Virus record (IMG/VR): IMGVR_UViG_3300025137_005412
Location: 62,001 to 126,000 of that record
DNA length: 64,000 nucleotides
Direction: 5' to 3' (one strand)
Origin: a virus
Positions 14,727-22,239 of the stretch are shown here, one piece after another (position 1 is the stretch's first letter; every line of letters begins with the position of its first letter). The position numbers and the translations under genes are program-made. Below the pieces are notes generated by a model. It saw only the letters and a program-made list of their open reading frames with translations. It was not told the DNA's origin and did no database searches.

Positions 14727-16261
14727 TAGTTATCCCCGTAAATTTGTTTCTTTGCATAGTTGTAGGCAAATGCAGCGGTCTTTCTTTCCATATGTTCCCA
14801 ATTAATATCTTTTTGTTTTGTATGTTGTATCTTTCTAAAGTCTTCATCAATAGCTGTTAATTGCATGAGTCTAAATCCAGCAGGCTTAACAAATTCGTTA
14901 GAAGCATAATTGAATTCAACACATGCTCTATTTGCTGTAGATGAATTGAAGTTTCCTTGTTTCCAATATAATCCATTACCTGGAATAGGAAACTTATATC
15001 CCCATTTCTGAGCATCTCTATCAAACTTACTCATTTGTATTTCACCTGGTTTTTCATGTTGATTAATATAAAGTGCTTGAAAAATCCAATATCCAGGTTG
15101 ATGTTTTACTAACCAATCCCATGTCTCTTGTAAATTTTCTTGTGTTTCTCCTGGTAATCCAATAATAAATCCTAATTCAAATGTGATTTCATCTTTCCAA
15201 TCATTCATTAATTCTTCCATGAATTCTTTACCCATTCTACCATTCCAACCTTTACCAATTGCTTTCGAAGCTTCTGGATGAAATGATTCGATACCAAAGA
15301 ATGGTGATACTAATCCTATCTCTCTTAATAAATCTTTCTGCGCTTTCCTTGCCCATATTAAATCCAATCTATGATAACCTACATACTTTAAATCAAATGG
15401 CAAGTCACTTGATATTTTTGCAAGTTGTTCCATCTTATCCATATCCTCATTAAATGTATCATCAGTAAAGATATATTTTGTTGTACCGAATGTTTCATAG
15501 TTATATAAGAACTCATCTTCAATTCTCTTGTAATCTCTTATATAAGTTCCTTTCTTTTTTCCAATTAGTGGATATGAACAGAATGAACATTCAAATTGAC
15601 AGCCTCTACCCATCTCCATAAGTAAAGCTTCATTAGAACCTATAGATAAGTTAGTACCAATGTACGCACGATTTGATTGTTTTATATCAAAATCTTTTCT
15701 TACACCAGCAAAATTACTTCTTTCATCGAGATATTTTAAGAAAGCATCTTCAGCAAAGCCATGAATCTTTCTCCAATTAAATTCCATATTACCATAGTGT
15801 GATTGTGAACCTCCCATTACCCAATCTAATTTTGGATATTTTCTTTCTAATTCTGTTCTTGCATTAATTACCCAGTAAGGTTCTTCAGTTCTATTTGGAC
15901 CAGCCATCATATTAGTAAAGTTCTGATCGAATAGTTTTCTTTTTTGTGTTGGATCGTTTGAATGACCGACTTGATCACCAACTGATGTAGTGTATGTATT
16001 TGTTTTTTGAGAACCTTTTGCTTTCTTCATCCTTACACTTGGATGCCAGAAAGATGTACTTACACCGATACCAATTGTTTCAGGACCGATATGTTTCTCA
16101 TTAATTTCTATAAAATCTTTGTGTTGTAGTAAATGACTGAAGTCAATTACTTTTACGTTGTACCCATGTTGAATACACCATGACGCAAGTTGATGTGGAC
16201 CTAATGGTCTTATTGGAGCGTAATCCTCCGCAAGACAATTCCATATAACAAAATGCGCCAT
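14684..16261 (-). CDS. radical SAM protein with B12-binding-like N-terminal region
   Basis: 525 residues. The radical SAM iron-sulfur motif CxxxCxxC is at C221, C225 and C228 (CQFECSFC), and GIESF and GFIIGLPGET further on are typical of the SAM-binding barrel. The N-terminal 200 residues resemble a cobalamin-binding fold in layout, but I do not see the DxHxxG cobalamin motif. The substrate is unknown. It is the last gene of the minus-strand replication unit, 17 bases after gp32. It needs a 4Fe-4S cluster, which fits the IscU and A-type carrier genes encoded nearby. Confidence 0.85.
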   Translation of the reverse strand: MAHFVIWNCLAEDYAPIRPLGPHQLASWCIQHGYNVKVIDFSHLLQHKDFIEINEKHIGPETIGIGVSTSFWHPSVRMKKAKGSQKTNTYTTSVGDQVGHSNDPTQKRKLFDQNFTNMMAGPNRTEEPYWVINARTELERKYPKLDWVMGGSQSHYGNMEFNWRKIHGFAEDAFLKYLDERSNFAGVRKDFDIKQSNRAYIGTNLSIGSNEALLMEMGRGCQFECSFCSYPLIGKKKGTYIRDYKRIEDEFLYNYETFGTTKYIFTDDTFNEDMDKMEQLAKISSDLPFDLKYVGYHRLDLIWARKAQKDLLREIGLVSPFFGIESFHPEASKAIGKGWNGRMGKEFMEELMNDWKDEITFELGFIIGLPGETQENLQETWDWLVKHQPGYWIFQALYINQHEKPGEIQMSKFDRDAQKWGYKFPIPGNGLYWKQGNFNSSTANRACVEFNYASNEFVKPAGFRLMQLTAIDEDFRKIQHTKQKDINWEHMERKTAAFAYNYAKKQIYGDNYYPGLEAELVDSGE

Positions 16262-16278
16262 GTAGTATTTAACTACTC

Positions 16279-17187
16279 TTAAGAGTCAGCAGCTAAGGTC
16301 TTAAAGTAATCTTCAAGATCTTCATCATCATCTTTGGTAGTTGATTCTTTGCTTTCAAATACTTGTGCAAAGTCATTACCTTCAGTTGTTGATGTTTCAG
16401 CAGTTGGCACTTCGACGGTTTTTGTAGCTACTGCCGGAGCAGAAGTTTCCATAATCTCGCCAAGAGTCAAGGTGAGCTTTTCTTTAAGTTCGTCATAAGA
16501 CTTAAACTTATCTTCAGCAACAAGATCATGAACATCATGCTGTGCATCAAATATAGCTTTCATCTTTTCATCAGACTCAGATAAAGCAGATGACTTTTCA
16601 AATGTAGAAGAGTCATAGTTCCAATAGCCACCAACCATTTTGATTTTGATTCTAAAGTTTGCACCTTCGATTAAATCAAATGGATTAACTGGTTGATCAT
16701 CATCAAACTCAGGTTGCATTGCAGACATAATTTTGTCAAAGATTTTTTGACCAAATTTGTATATCTTAACTTTACCTTCGTTTGTGGTGTCATTAGGATC
16801 ATTGAGAACAAGTGCATTCGCATAGTAAGCAGTTCTTCGTTTCTGCTTTCTTGCAATATCTTTATTCTCTTCAATACCTGAATTCCATAACTTAGAGTTA
16901 TGTTCAGATACTGGATCTTGTTTACCGATGGTTGTTAGAGAATTCTCTATATACCATTTACCAGTGGGACCCTGAAAACCATGATCATACATAGTCACCC
17001 AAGGTGTTTTGTTGGAATCTTTACCAGGTAAGAATCGAACTACAGCATAACCTGTACCATCTTTTCCCATACGTGGTTTCCAGATACGATCATCATCGTA
17101 GCTTTTCTTCTCAGTATTTTTCTGTAAAGATTGTTGAAGTTGCTCAAATTGATTTGAGCGGTTTTTTAGATAATCATCAAAAGACAT
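16279..17187 (-). CDS. 32: single-stranded DNA-binding protein gp32
   Basis: 302 residues, matching T4 gp32 in size and plan: a basic N-terminal region for cooperativity (SFDDYLKNRSN), an OB-fold core with the WYIENSLTTIG block, and an acidic C-terminal tail (DDDEDLEDYF) that recruits replication partners. It coats ssDNA during replication, recombination and repair. The protein has no cysteine at all, so the zinc site of T4 gp32 (one His, three Cys) is absent, as also in cyanophage versions. A very strong GGAGGT ribosome site fits high expression. gp59 is the next gene upstream. Confidence 0.95.
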   Translation of the reverse strand: MSFDDYLKNRSNQFEQLQQSLQKNTEKKSYDDDRIWKPRMGKDGTGYAVVRFLPGKDSNKTPWVTMYDHGFQGPTGKWYIENSLTTIGKQDPVSEHNSKLWNSGIEENKDIARKQKRRTAYYANALVLNDPNDTTNEGKVKIYKFGQKIFDKIMSAMQPEFDDDQPVNPFDLIEGANFRIKIKMVGGYWNYDSSTFEKSSALSESDEKMKAIFDAQHDVHDLVAEDKFKSYDELKEKLTLTLGEIMETSAPAVATKTVEVPTAETSTTEGNDFAQVFESKESTTKDDDEDLEDYFKTLAADS

Positions 17188-17243
17188 AATTTACCTCCGT
17201 TTCGTCGTTTCGATTGTTCGTAGCAGTTAAGTTTAACAAGATT

Positions 17244-17831
17244 CTAGCTTGATATAAAAGTATCTCTTGCAATACCTTCATAATATTTATACTCCAGTTT
17301 ATTAATTATAAATGGTTTATACTTCTTGACTTTCTTGATATAATCAGGCCAGACAAAAGGTAATTTAACCATCGCTTCGTGCTTCTCCAAAAACGGATAT
17401 ATATTATCTAATAATACCACGGATTCAAGATTTATTTCGCTTTTCATCACTTTATCATGAATTAATGGTATTGAATCTTTTGTAGCTTCTAACATTTTAG
17501 ATGGACCAACTTCTTTTATATGTATCATATCATCTTTAAATAGTTGTGGCATTCTTCTTATCTTACTTTTCCATTCTTCGAAAGTGGACTTATTCATATT
17601 CTTTATCCAGCATTTTGGATTATCAATAAAGTGTGAGACTAGAAAGTCTTCTATATCTGATGGCTCTATTACTTTAGTTAGCTTTTCAAATGAGAACATA
17701 TCATTTCTTTTTTGATATGCATCTGTTGAAGCTTTTACTTTACCACCAAACTTGTGATAATCATAGTTGCTTGTAAAGTGTCTTTGTAATGCAAGGTATT
17801 TTAAGTAAGCGAGATATCCTGTCTTTGTCAT
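17244..17831 (-). CDS. 59: helicase loader gp59
   Basis: 195 residues, slightly shorter than T4 gp59 (217). Shared landmarks with T4 gp59 are the DAYQKRNDMF block near the N-terminus (T4 DAAYQKRRDKYFF), a central WIKNMN/EEWKSKIRRM region and a C-terminal LLDNIYPFLEKHE block (T4 LLDSFLNIIDKHD). It loads the gp41 helicase onto gp32-coated DNA. It lies next to gp32 as in T4. It overlaps the alternative oxidase gene by 4 bases (ATGA). Confidence 0.88.
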   Translation of the reverse strand: MTKTGYLAYLKYLALQRHFTSNYDYHKFGGKVKASTDAYQKRNDMFSFEKLTKVIEPSDIEDFLVSHFIDNPKCWIKNMNKSTFEEWKSKIRRMPQLFKDDMIHIKEVGPSKMLEATKDSIPLIHDKVMKSEINLESVVLLDNIYPFLEKHEAMVKLPFVWPDYIKKVKKYKPFIINKLEYKYYEGIARDTFISS

Positions 17832-18391
17832 GTACTATACCTATAATTTATTTCTGCATGTTTCTCTTCATCAGCTCTTATCTTTATAATAATATCTCTG
17901 AGTGTTGAATCATCTTTTAAATTATAGTACTGTTTTGCTAGCTTTGTTGCTGGAATATTTTCAGCTTGTCCAGAATCAACCATGTGTAAGTATTGTGTAT
18001 AAGATATTACAGCTTCTTTCTCAAAGTAATGTATCATTCTGTGAGCTGTCTTTGGAAAGAATACAAACAGAAAAAAGTAAAATACAAGAAAGATAAATTG
18101 TGCAAATAATACTATCCATCTTTCTAACCATGTAGGTTTTGCTATATCAATAAAAATCATGAGATGCATTCTTTCATTCTCAGCTTCATCCATCATCTCT
18201 CTTATCTTAGGACCAAGACCAGCTTCCATTTTTCTTAATGATTTCATGTGTAGCCATACACCAGCTACAATACCTGGAACACCTGCAATAGTCTCTAATA
18301 CTATTGCTCTATGCCCATATCTCTTTGCAAAGAACGTGTCAGCTATGAGCCGAAAGAAGGAGGTCATAGATCTTGCAAACTTATCAGACAA
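17828..18391 (-). CDS. aox: alternative oxidase (AOX), di-iron quinol oxidase
   Basis: 187 residues. All AOX signature motifs are present: LETIAGVPG (E33), ENERMHL (E73, H76), FEKEA (E124/E126) and RADEEKH (E175, H178), giving the six di-iron ligands. A very hydrophobic stretch at about 92-112 would seat it in the membrane. AOX oxidises ubiquinol and reduces oxygen to water without pumping protons. The sequence reads like bacterial/mitochondrial AOX rather than a plastid-type oxidase. It is wedged between gp59 (4-base overlap) and gp33 (8-base overlap), so it is expressed with replication and late-transcription genes. Confidence 0.93.
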   Translation of the reverse strand: MSDKFARSMTSFFRLIADTFFAKRYGHRAIVLETIAGVPGIVAGVWLHMKSLRKMEAGLGPKIREMMDEAENERMHLMIFIDIAKPTWLERWIVLFAQFIFLVFYFFLFVFFPKTAHRMIHYFEKEAVISYTQYLHMVDSGQAENIPATKLAKQYYNLKDDSTLRDIIIKIRADEEKHAEINYRYST

Positions 18392-18674
18392 GGCTATTGA
18401 CCTTATACTTTAACATATTTAGGTCAGAAGCATCTTTCTCAATCTTTTCTTTTATATTCTTAGGCAACATTAACTTCATACCTTCTACTTCTAATCCATA
18501 TTTTTCACAGACATATACTACAGCATCAATATAATTACCACCACCAGATGCTACAACTTCTTCTATTTCTTTTGGTAGGTTTTTAACTTTAGCTTGGAAA
18601 TCACTATCTGTAATTTCTTTTTTCCTTGCAGATAACTTGGGTAAGGTATCGTTGTCTTCTAATCCTATTTGCAT
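18384..18674 (-). CDS. 33: late transcription co-activator gp33-like
   Basis: 96 residues, near the size of T4 gp33 (112). The central YIDAVVYVCEKYGLEVE segment and the C-terminal LPKNIKEKIEKDASDLNML match cyanophage gp33 as I recall it. In T4, gp33 bridges RNA polymerase to the sliding clamp at late promoters together with gp55. In T4 it follows 59 in the same 32-59-33 cluster, and the order is kept here except for the AOX insertion. It overlaps the 75-aa gene upstream by 1 base. Confidence 0.8.
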   Translation of the reverse strand: MQIGLEDNDTLPKLSARKKEITDSDFQAKVKNLPKEIEEVVASGGGNYIDAVVYVCEKYGLEVEGMKLMLPKNIKEKIEKDASDLNMLKYKVNSLV

Positions 18675-18901
18675 TATGTTATTTCTGGGTTATCTTGTAC
18701 GTCATAATCTTTTGATAAGACGGACTTAATTAAATTTGCTAGAACAACATCCATGTCATTCAAATTTCTTGATCTGTAGTAATCTTCTACTAATTGTAGT
18801 ATTCTGATTTGTTCTTTATGTGGTACTGATGCATTTTTCTTGAAATTAATAATGTCAGTCATTACTTTCTGTACATCAGAGGGTCCTATAAAACTATCCA
18901 T
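18674..18901 (-). CDS. hypothetical protein (75 aa)
   Basis: I start at the ATG at 18901, which has a GAGAG site upstream and overlaps the exonuclease gene by 8 bases. The frame extends further but only as an out-of-frame shadow of that gene. The 75 residues are helical and moderately charged (PSDVQKVMTDIINF near the start, LVEDYYRSRNLND in the middle), with no membrane segment. I do not recognise a family. Its position between a nuclease and gp33 suggests DNA metabolism or late transcription. Confidence 0.65.
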   Translation of the reverse strand: MDSFIGPSDVQKVMTDIINFKKNASVPHKEQIRILQLVEDYYRSRNLNDMDVVLANLIKSVLSKDYDVQDNPEIT

Positions 18902-19559
18902 ATTCACTCTCCTGTTGTTTTGATTTATATAAGGCAATTCTCGTCTTAAGTCTTTCAGTCCAATACTTGTTTTCTCTGGCAGTTTTGGTAAACTCTTGGA
19001 TCCTACCATCTTGAGTGCAGATAATGATTTTAGTACTTTTTGGTAATATGTTTGTATGTTCATAAAATGCATTGAAGTAAAAAGCCGCTTGTATAAAATA
19101 ATCTTGTATCCATTCTTCATTCTTTGGTTTCTTAGAAGTCTTAAAATCAATAACGGATATTTCACCATCCATTTCAGCAATACAATCTACAGTACCAGCA
19201 ACTCCTAAGCGATCACTGTATACCGCTTGTTCTAGACACTTAACAGTAGATATCCTGTCAAGGGTAGGACGTATGGCTCTAAATAATATAGATTTATCAA
19301 ACTTTTCATTGAGTAAATATCTTTCACATTCTTTATGAAAGCGAGTACCGTGTGTTGTTGCTTGTTTGCTAACTCTGTTTGCTTCTTTTTCACCAACTCT
19401 TTTCTTCCATTCAAATAGTTTTGTCTTATCAGCGGTTTGTCCAAGTACTGTTGTTATAGATGGATATTTATTTCCATCCGGAGTATTGTAGTATCTTCTG
19501 TCAGGTTCCGTAACTTGTTCAAGCTTAGGAACTTTAATAAAATCATGTTGAAACTTCAT
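18894..19559 (-). CDS. PD-(D/E)XK exonuclease, RecB/MGME1-like
   Basis: 221 residues. The nuclease core is visible: a GTRFHKECE helix, GVAGTVDCIAEMDG with the first acidic residue, then VIDFKTSKK (D-x-K pair of the PD-(D/E)XK motif) and a Gln-containing YFIQAAFY helix. The order matches RecB-family and mitochondrial MGME1-like single-strand exonucleases common in marine T4-like phages. Likely DNA processing in recombination or host DNA degradation. It overlaps clpX by 17 bases. Confidence 0.85.
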   Translation of the reverse strand: MKFQHDFIKVPKLEQVTEPDRRYYNTPDGNKYPSITTVLGQTADKTKLFEWKKRVGEKEANRVSKQATTHGTRFHKECERYLLNEKFDKSILFRAIRPTLDRISTVKCLEQAVYSDRLGVAGTVDCIAEMDGEISVIDFKTSKKPKNEEWIQDYFIQAAFYFNAFYEHTNILPKSTKIIICTQDGRIQEFTKTARENKYWTERLKTRIALYKSKQQESEYG

Positions 19560-20676
19560 CTAATATCTTTTTAACATCTTTTTCATCTAGTACCGCCGAT
19601 TCTAAATTAAACATATAGTCTAATAATACTAATTCTACCAAGGATTTTAATCCTCTTGCACCTACACCTCGTTCTAAGGCTTTTTCAGCAATGAGTTCTA
19701 ATCCTTTCTTTGAAATCTTTAATTCAATATCAGAGTATGCAAATAGTCTTGAATATTGATCTATCAAATTATTCTTTACTTTAGATAATATATCAATAAG
19801 ATTTTCTTTAGTAAGTTCTTGTAATGGTGCAATAGTTGGTATACGACCTAGAATCTCAGGAATAAATCCATACTCTTCTAAATCTTGTGGTTGTACATGA
19901 TTGATTATATTAGTCAGTGATTCTTTCTCTTTAAATTGTGCACCAAATCCAATACCAGTTTTTCCTGTACTTAATCTATCTTGAATAACTTCATCTAAAC
20001 CAGTAAATGCACCACCAACAATGAATAATATATTAGATGTATCTACAACAAATCTTACTTTAGATAATCCTTGCATTCTTTCCATTTCAATTTCAGTACC
20101 TTCAATAAGTTTTAATAAAGCTTGTTGTACTGCTTCACCACCAACATCTTTTCTATTTCTTCCAGCACCACCATCATTCTTACTACAAATTTTATCAAAC
20201 TCATCAATGAATACTATTCCTGTAGCTGCAGCATCAAAGTTTCCTCTAGCATTTTGAAATAATCCATCAACTACAGATTCAACATCTTTACCAACATAAC
20301 CTGAAGCTGTCATGTTATTAGCATCAGCAATGTAATAAGGAACCTTCATCATTTCAGCAAGCTTCTTTACAAGATAAGTTTTACCAGAACCTGTAGGACC
20401 TAATAACATAAGATTTGTTTTTTCAATTCTATTAGTATCATCATAACCTTCTTCTTTAAAGATCATTAATCTTTTATAATGGTTATGTGCACCAGTAGAG
20501 AGAACTTTCTTCGCTCTATCTTGACTTATAACATAAGTATCAAGATATTCGTAAATCTCTTTAGGTGATGGTAATGTAAAATCTAATTGTGCCTTAACAG
20601 TATAAAGACTTAGTTTTTCTCTAGCCTTTGATATATTATTAAGTAAGAATTCTTTATCTACCTGACCGATGCTCAT
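19543..20676 (-). CDS. clpX: ClpX-like AAA+ unfoldase without the zinc-binding domain
   Basis: 377 residues. It lacks the N-terminal Cys4 zinc domain of bacterial ClpX but keeps the rest: Walker A GPTGSGKT (93-100), pore loop GYVG (126-129), Walker B IVFIDEFDK (154-162), the ClpP-docking IGF loop (GIGFGAQF, about 241-248) and the sensor-2 GVGARGLK near residue 335. It could therefore dock host ClpP and redirect proteolysis, with altered adaptor use because the zinc domain binds adaptors. No clpP is visible in the window. It overlaps iscU by 23 bases. Confidence 0.93.
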   Translation of the reverse strand: MSIGQVDKEFLLNNISKAREKLSLYTVKAQLDFTLPSPKEIYEYLDTYVISQDRAKKVLSTGAHNHYKRLMIFKEEGYDDTNRIEKTNLMLLGPTGSGKTYLVKKLAEMMKVPYYIADANNMTASGYVGKDVESVVDGLFQNARGNFDAAATGIVFIDEFDKICSKNDGGAGRNRKDVGGEAVQQALLKLIEGTEIEMERMQGLSKVRFVVDTSNILFIVGGAFTGLDEVIQDRLSTGKTGIGFGAQFKEKESLTNIINHVQPQDLEEYGFIPEILGRIPTIAPLQELTKENLIDILSKVKNNLIDQYSRLFAYSDIELKISKKGLELIAEKALERGVGARGLKSLVELVLLDYMFNLESAVLDEKDVKKILDEVST

Positions 20677-21091
20677 ATTGATTATGCTTTCTGTGAGAAG
20701 TTTTTGATTCCCAGTTTTCTATTGCTTTCTTTATACTCTCTTCTGCCAATACAGAACAGTGTAATTTAATTGGTGGCAATTCAAGTGCTGCTGCAATTTC
20801 TTTATCTTTAATATTCTTTGCTTCATCAATTGTTTTACCGGTTAACATTTCAACAAACATTGTGGATGATGCTATTGCACTGCCACAACCATAAGTTTTA
20901 AACTTTACATCTATTATTATACCATTTTCATCGAGTTTTAATTGTAATTTCATAACATCTCCGCAGGCGGGTGCACCTACCATACCAGTAGCAATATCAT
21001 GATCTTTAGGATCAAACCTACCAACAGAGTGTTTATCCGGGTTCCTCAGTACAGATTCAAATCTGTCAACAACCTTCTTAGAGTATGCCAT
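20654..21091 (-). CDS. iscU: IscU-like Fe-S cluster scaffold
   Basis: 145 residues. The three scaffold cysteines and the regulatory Asp are in place: GAPACGD (C43, D45), TYGCGSAIASS (C69) and KLHCSVLAEE (H111, C112). The LPPIKLHC segment is the LPPVK chaperone-binding motif (HscA in bacteria) with Ile in place of Val. Bacterial IscU builds 2Fe-2S clusters using IscS sulfur. The C-terminus carries an extra basic His/Arg tail of about 15 residues. No iscS is visible, so host IscS is probably used. It lies between clpX and a small gene, each overlapping. Confidence 0.94.
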   Translation of the reverse strand: MAYSKKVVDRFESVLRNPDKHSVGRFDPKDHDIATGMVGAPACGDVMKLQLKLDENGIIIDVKFKTYGCGSAIASSTMFVEMLTGKTIDEAKNIKDKEIAAALELPPIKLHCSVLAEESIKKAIENWESKTSHRKHNQYEHRSGR

Positions 21092-21330
21092 TAAATGATG
21101 TGGTCTAAACCTTTTGAGAGTGGATGAAGCTTCTTAGCTTCTCTCATTTTGTCTTTGAATCCCTCAGGTAATTTACCTTTTTGAACTGATGTCTGAGATA
21201 TAATTTTAGGGGCACCTATTATAAAGATATAGTTTGGGTTATCTTTAAGCCATTGTTCTTTCTCAGCCCATGGCATATTAACTTCTTTTTGATTCTTTGT
21301 TTTCTTGTGTTCTATTGTGTATATTGGCAT
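21091..21330 (-). CDS. small conserved T4-like protein (79 aa), N-terminus FmdB-like
   Basis: 79 residues. The start MPIYTIEHKKTK resembles the MPxYxY start of FmdB-type proteins but has none of their zinc-ribbon cysteines. The later YIFIIGAPKIISQTS and LPEGFKDKM blocks resemble a small protein I recall from cyanophage T4-like genomes, of unknown function. It overlaps iscU by one base (TAATG) and follows the next small gene by one base. Confidence 0.65.
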   Translation of the reverse strand: MPIYTIEHKKTKNQKEVNMPWAEKEQWLKDNPNYIFIIGAPKIISQTSVQKGKLPEGFKDKMREAKKLHPLSKGLDHII

Positions 21331-21331
21331 A

Positions 21332-21496
21332 TTAACCCTTTAGTTTTTCCTTTTCGTTTAGTCTCGCTATGAGCTCTGAGTAAAATTTCTTAAACTGTCT
21401 ATCACTCTTTACCAGAGTAGGTTTAACTTCCGCTGCATGGTTTATAATATCCCAGGCTCTTCTTGCTGCAGTTTCTGCTTCTTTAGAATGTGTCAT
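21332..21496 (-). CDS. hypothetical helical protein (54 aa)
   Basis: A short frame read by hand: ATG at 21496 with an AAGGAG site seven bases upstream, stop at 21332. The 54 residues are basic and helical (KEAETAARRAWDII at the start, LIARLNEKEKLKG at the end). It begins the long minus-strand operon down to 14684 and lies under the GTATAAT element at 21517. No family recognised. The good ribosome site and tight spacing support it as a real gene. Confidence 0.65.
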   Translation of the reverse strand: MTHSKEAETAARRAWDIINHAAEVKPTLVKSDRQFKKFYSELIARLNEKEKLKG

Positions 21497-21516
21497 AGTT
21501 GCTCCTTGTTAAGTAT

Positions 21517-21522
21517 ATTATA
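21517..21522 (-). promoter_or_regulatory. putative -10 element (GTATAAT) for the replication operon
   Basis: Minus-strand TTTTGGTATAATATAC about 21 bases before the ATG at 21496. It would drive the operon from the 54-aa gene through iscU, clpX, gp33, AOX, gp59 and gp32. It lies back to back with the late motif at 21534-21541. Confidence 0.45.
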
Positions 21523-21533
21523 CCAAAATAAGG

Positions 21534-21541
21534 TATAAATA
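21534..21541 (+). promoter_or_regulatory. late promoter motif TATAAATA
   Basis: An exact T4 late-promoter octamer, ending four bases before the ATG at 21546. It starts the long plus-strand block of tail genes. Transcription from it would begin at about the start codon. Confidence 0.6.
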
Positions 21542-21545
21542 TATC

Positions 21546-22088
21546 ATGCCATCTAATACTATTTATCAAAGATATGCAGAACGAGCCGAGAAGGCAGGTG
21601 TGAAGAGAAACACAAGAGGTGCAATTGACTGGTTTCGAAAGACTATAAGAAAAGATAGAGCTGTGGATTTAGATAAAGCAACTGAAGGTTTAAAACAAAA
21701 AGGTATTCAACCTGGTAATCTTTATATTTATGGATATAATCCTAAGTATGCTAAAGAGTTGAAGTATTATGATAGCTTTCCTTGTTGTCTTATATTAGAG
21801 ACTACAAAGGATGGATGGTATGGTCTGAATTTACATTATCTGCCACCTGCTATGAGAGCAAGATTATTGGCAGAGAATAATGTAAAGTCAGGAAATGGTC
21901 TGAAAATAGGTAAAGCCATGGGAAGAAGTAGATTTGGTAAGCATGCATTGCATAGATATATTGCCAATCAATTAACTTCAAGACCAAAATTTGTTCCAAT
22001 AAAAGATTGGGAAATAGCAATACAATTACCATTTGAAGGATTTAATAAGATTAGTAATACACAAATATGGAGAAAAGCGAATGGCTAA
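21546..22088 (+). CDS. conserved T4-like protein, probably virion- or DNA-end related (180 aa)
   Basis: 180 residues, basic, no membrane segment. The start (NTIYQRYAERAEKAGVKRNT) and the block FPCCLILETTKDGWYGLNLHYLPP resemble a protein I recall near the baseplate genes of cyanophage T4-like genomes. I am not certain of its T4 counterpart. It is the first gene after an exact late-promoter octamer, so it is a late gene. The last 8 bases overlap the next small gene. A DNA-terminus or head/tail completion role would fit its position, but that is inference. Confidence 0.65.
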   Translation: MPSNTIYQRYAERAEKAGVKRNTRGAIDWFRKTIRKDRAVDLDKATEGLKQKGIQPGNLYIYGYNPKYAKELKYYDSFPCCLILETTKDGWYGLNLHYLPPAMRARLLAENNVKSGNGLKIGKAMGRSRFGKHALHRYIANQLTSRPKFVPIKDWEIAIQLPFEGFNKISNTQIWRKANG

Positions 22089-22239
22089 ATTAGCGAAAAG
22101 TTATCAGGCACATGAAAAAACAAGAAAAAAGACATCACAAGGAACAGGTGGTCGTGGAAGAAAAGTAAAAATTGGTATGTCAATGATGAATAAAAGTAAA
22201 CGTCGTTCATACAAAGCTTATAGAGGACAAGGTAGATAA
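22081..22239 (+). CDS. small very basic protein (52 aa)
   Basis: I start at the ATG at 22081, overlapping the preceding gene by 8 bases; the frame upstream of it is a shadow of that gene. The 52 residues are almost half Lys, Arg, Gly and Ser (GTGGRGRKVK in the middle, KRRSYKAYRG near the end) with no hydrophobic core. It is probably disordered and nucleic-acid binding. The next gene starts immediately after its stop. It may be a small virion component. No family recognised. Confidence 0.6.
   Translation: MAKLAKSYQAHEKTRKKTSQGTGGRGRKVKIGMSMMNKSKRRSYKAYRGQGR

Noticed and set aside
17828-18391. Plastid terminal oxidase (PTOX) as in cyanophages
   Set aside because: The LETIAGVPG, NERMHL and RADEEKH motifs fit AOX/PTOX in general, but the sequence between them reads closer to bacterial/mitochondrial AOX. 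This needs a tree; I only lean away from PTOX.
18902-19180. Upstream extension of the 75-aa gene
   Set aside because: The extension runs in another frame inside the exonuclease gene. The ATG at 18901 with a GAGAG site gives the compact overlap typical of this genome.
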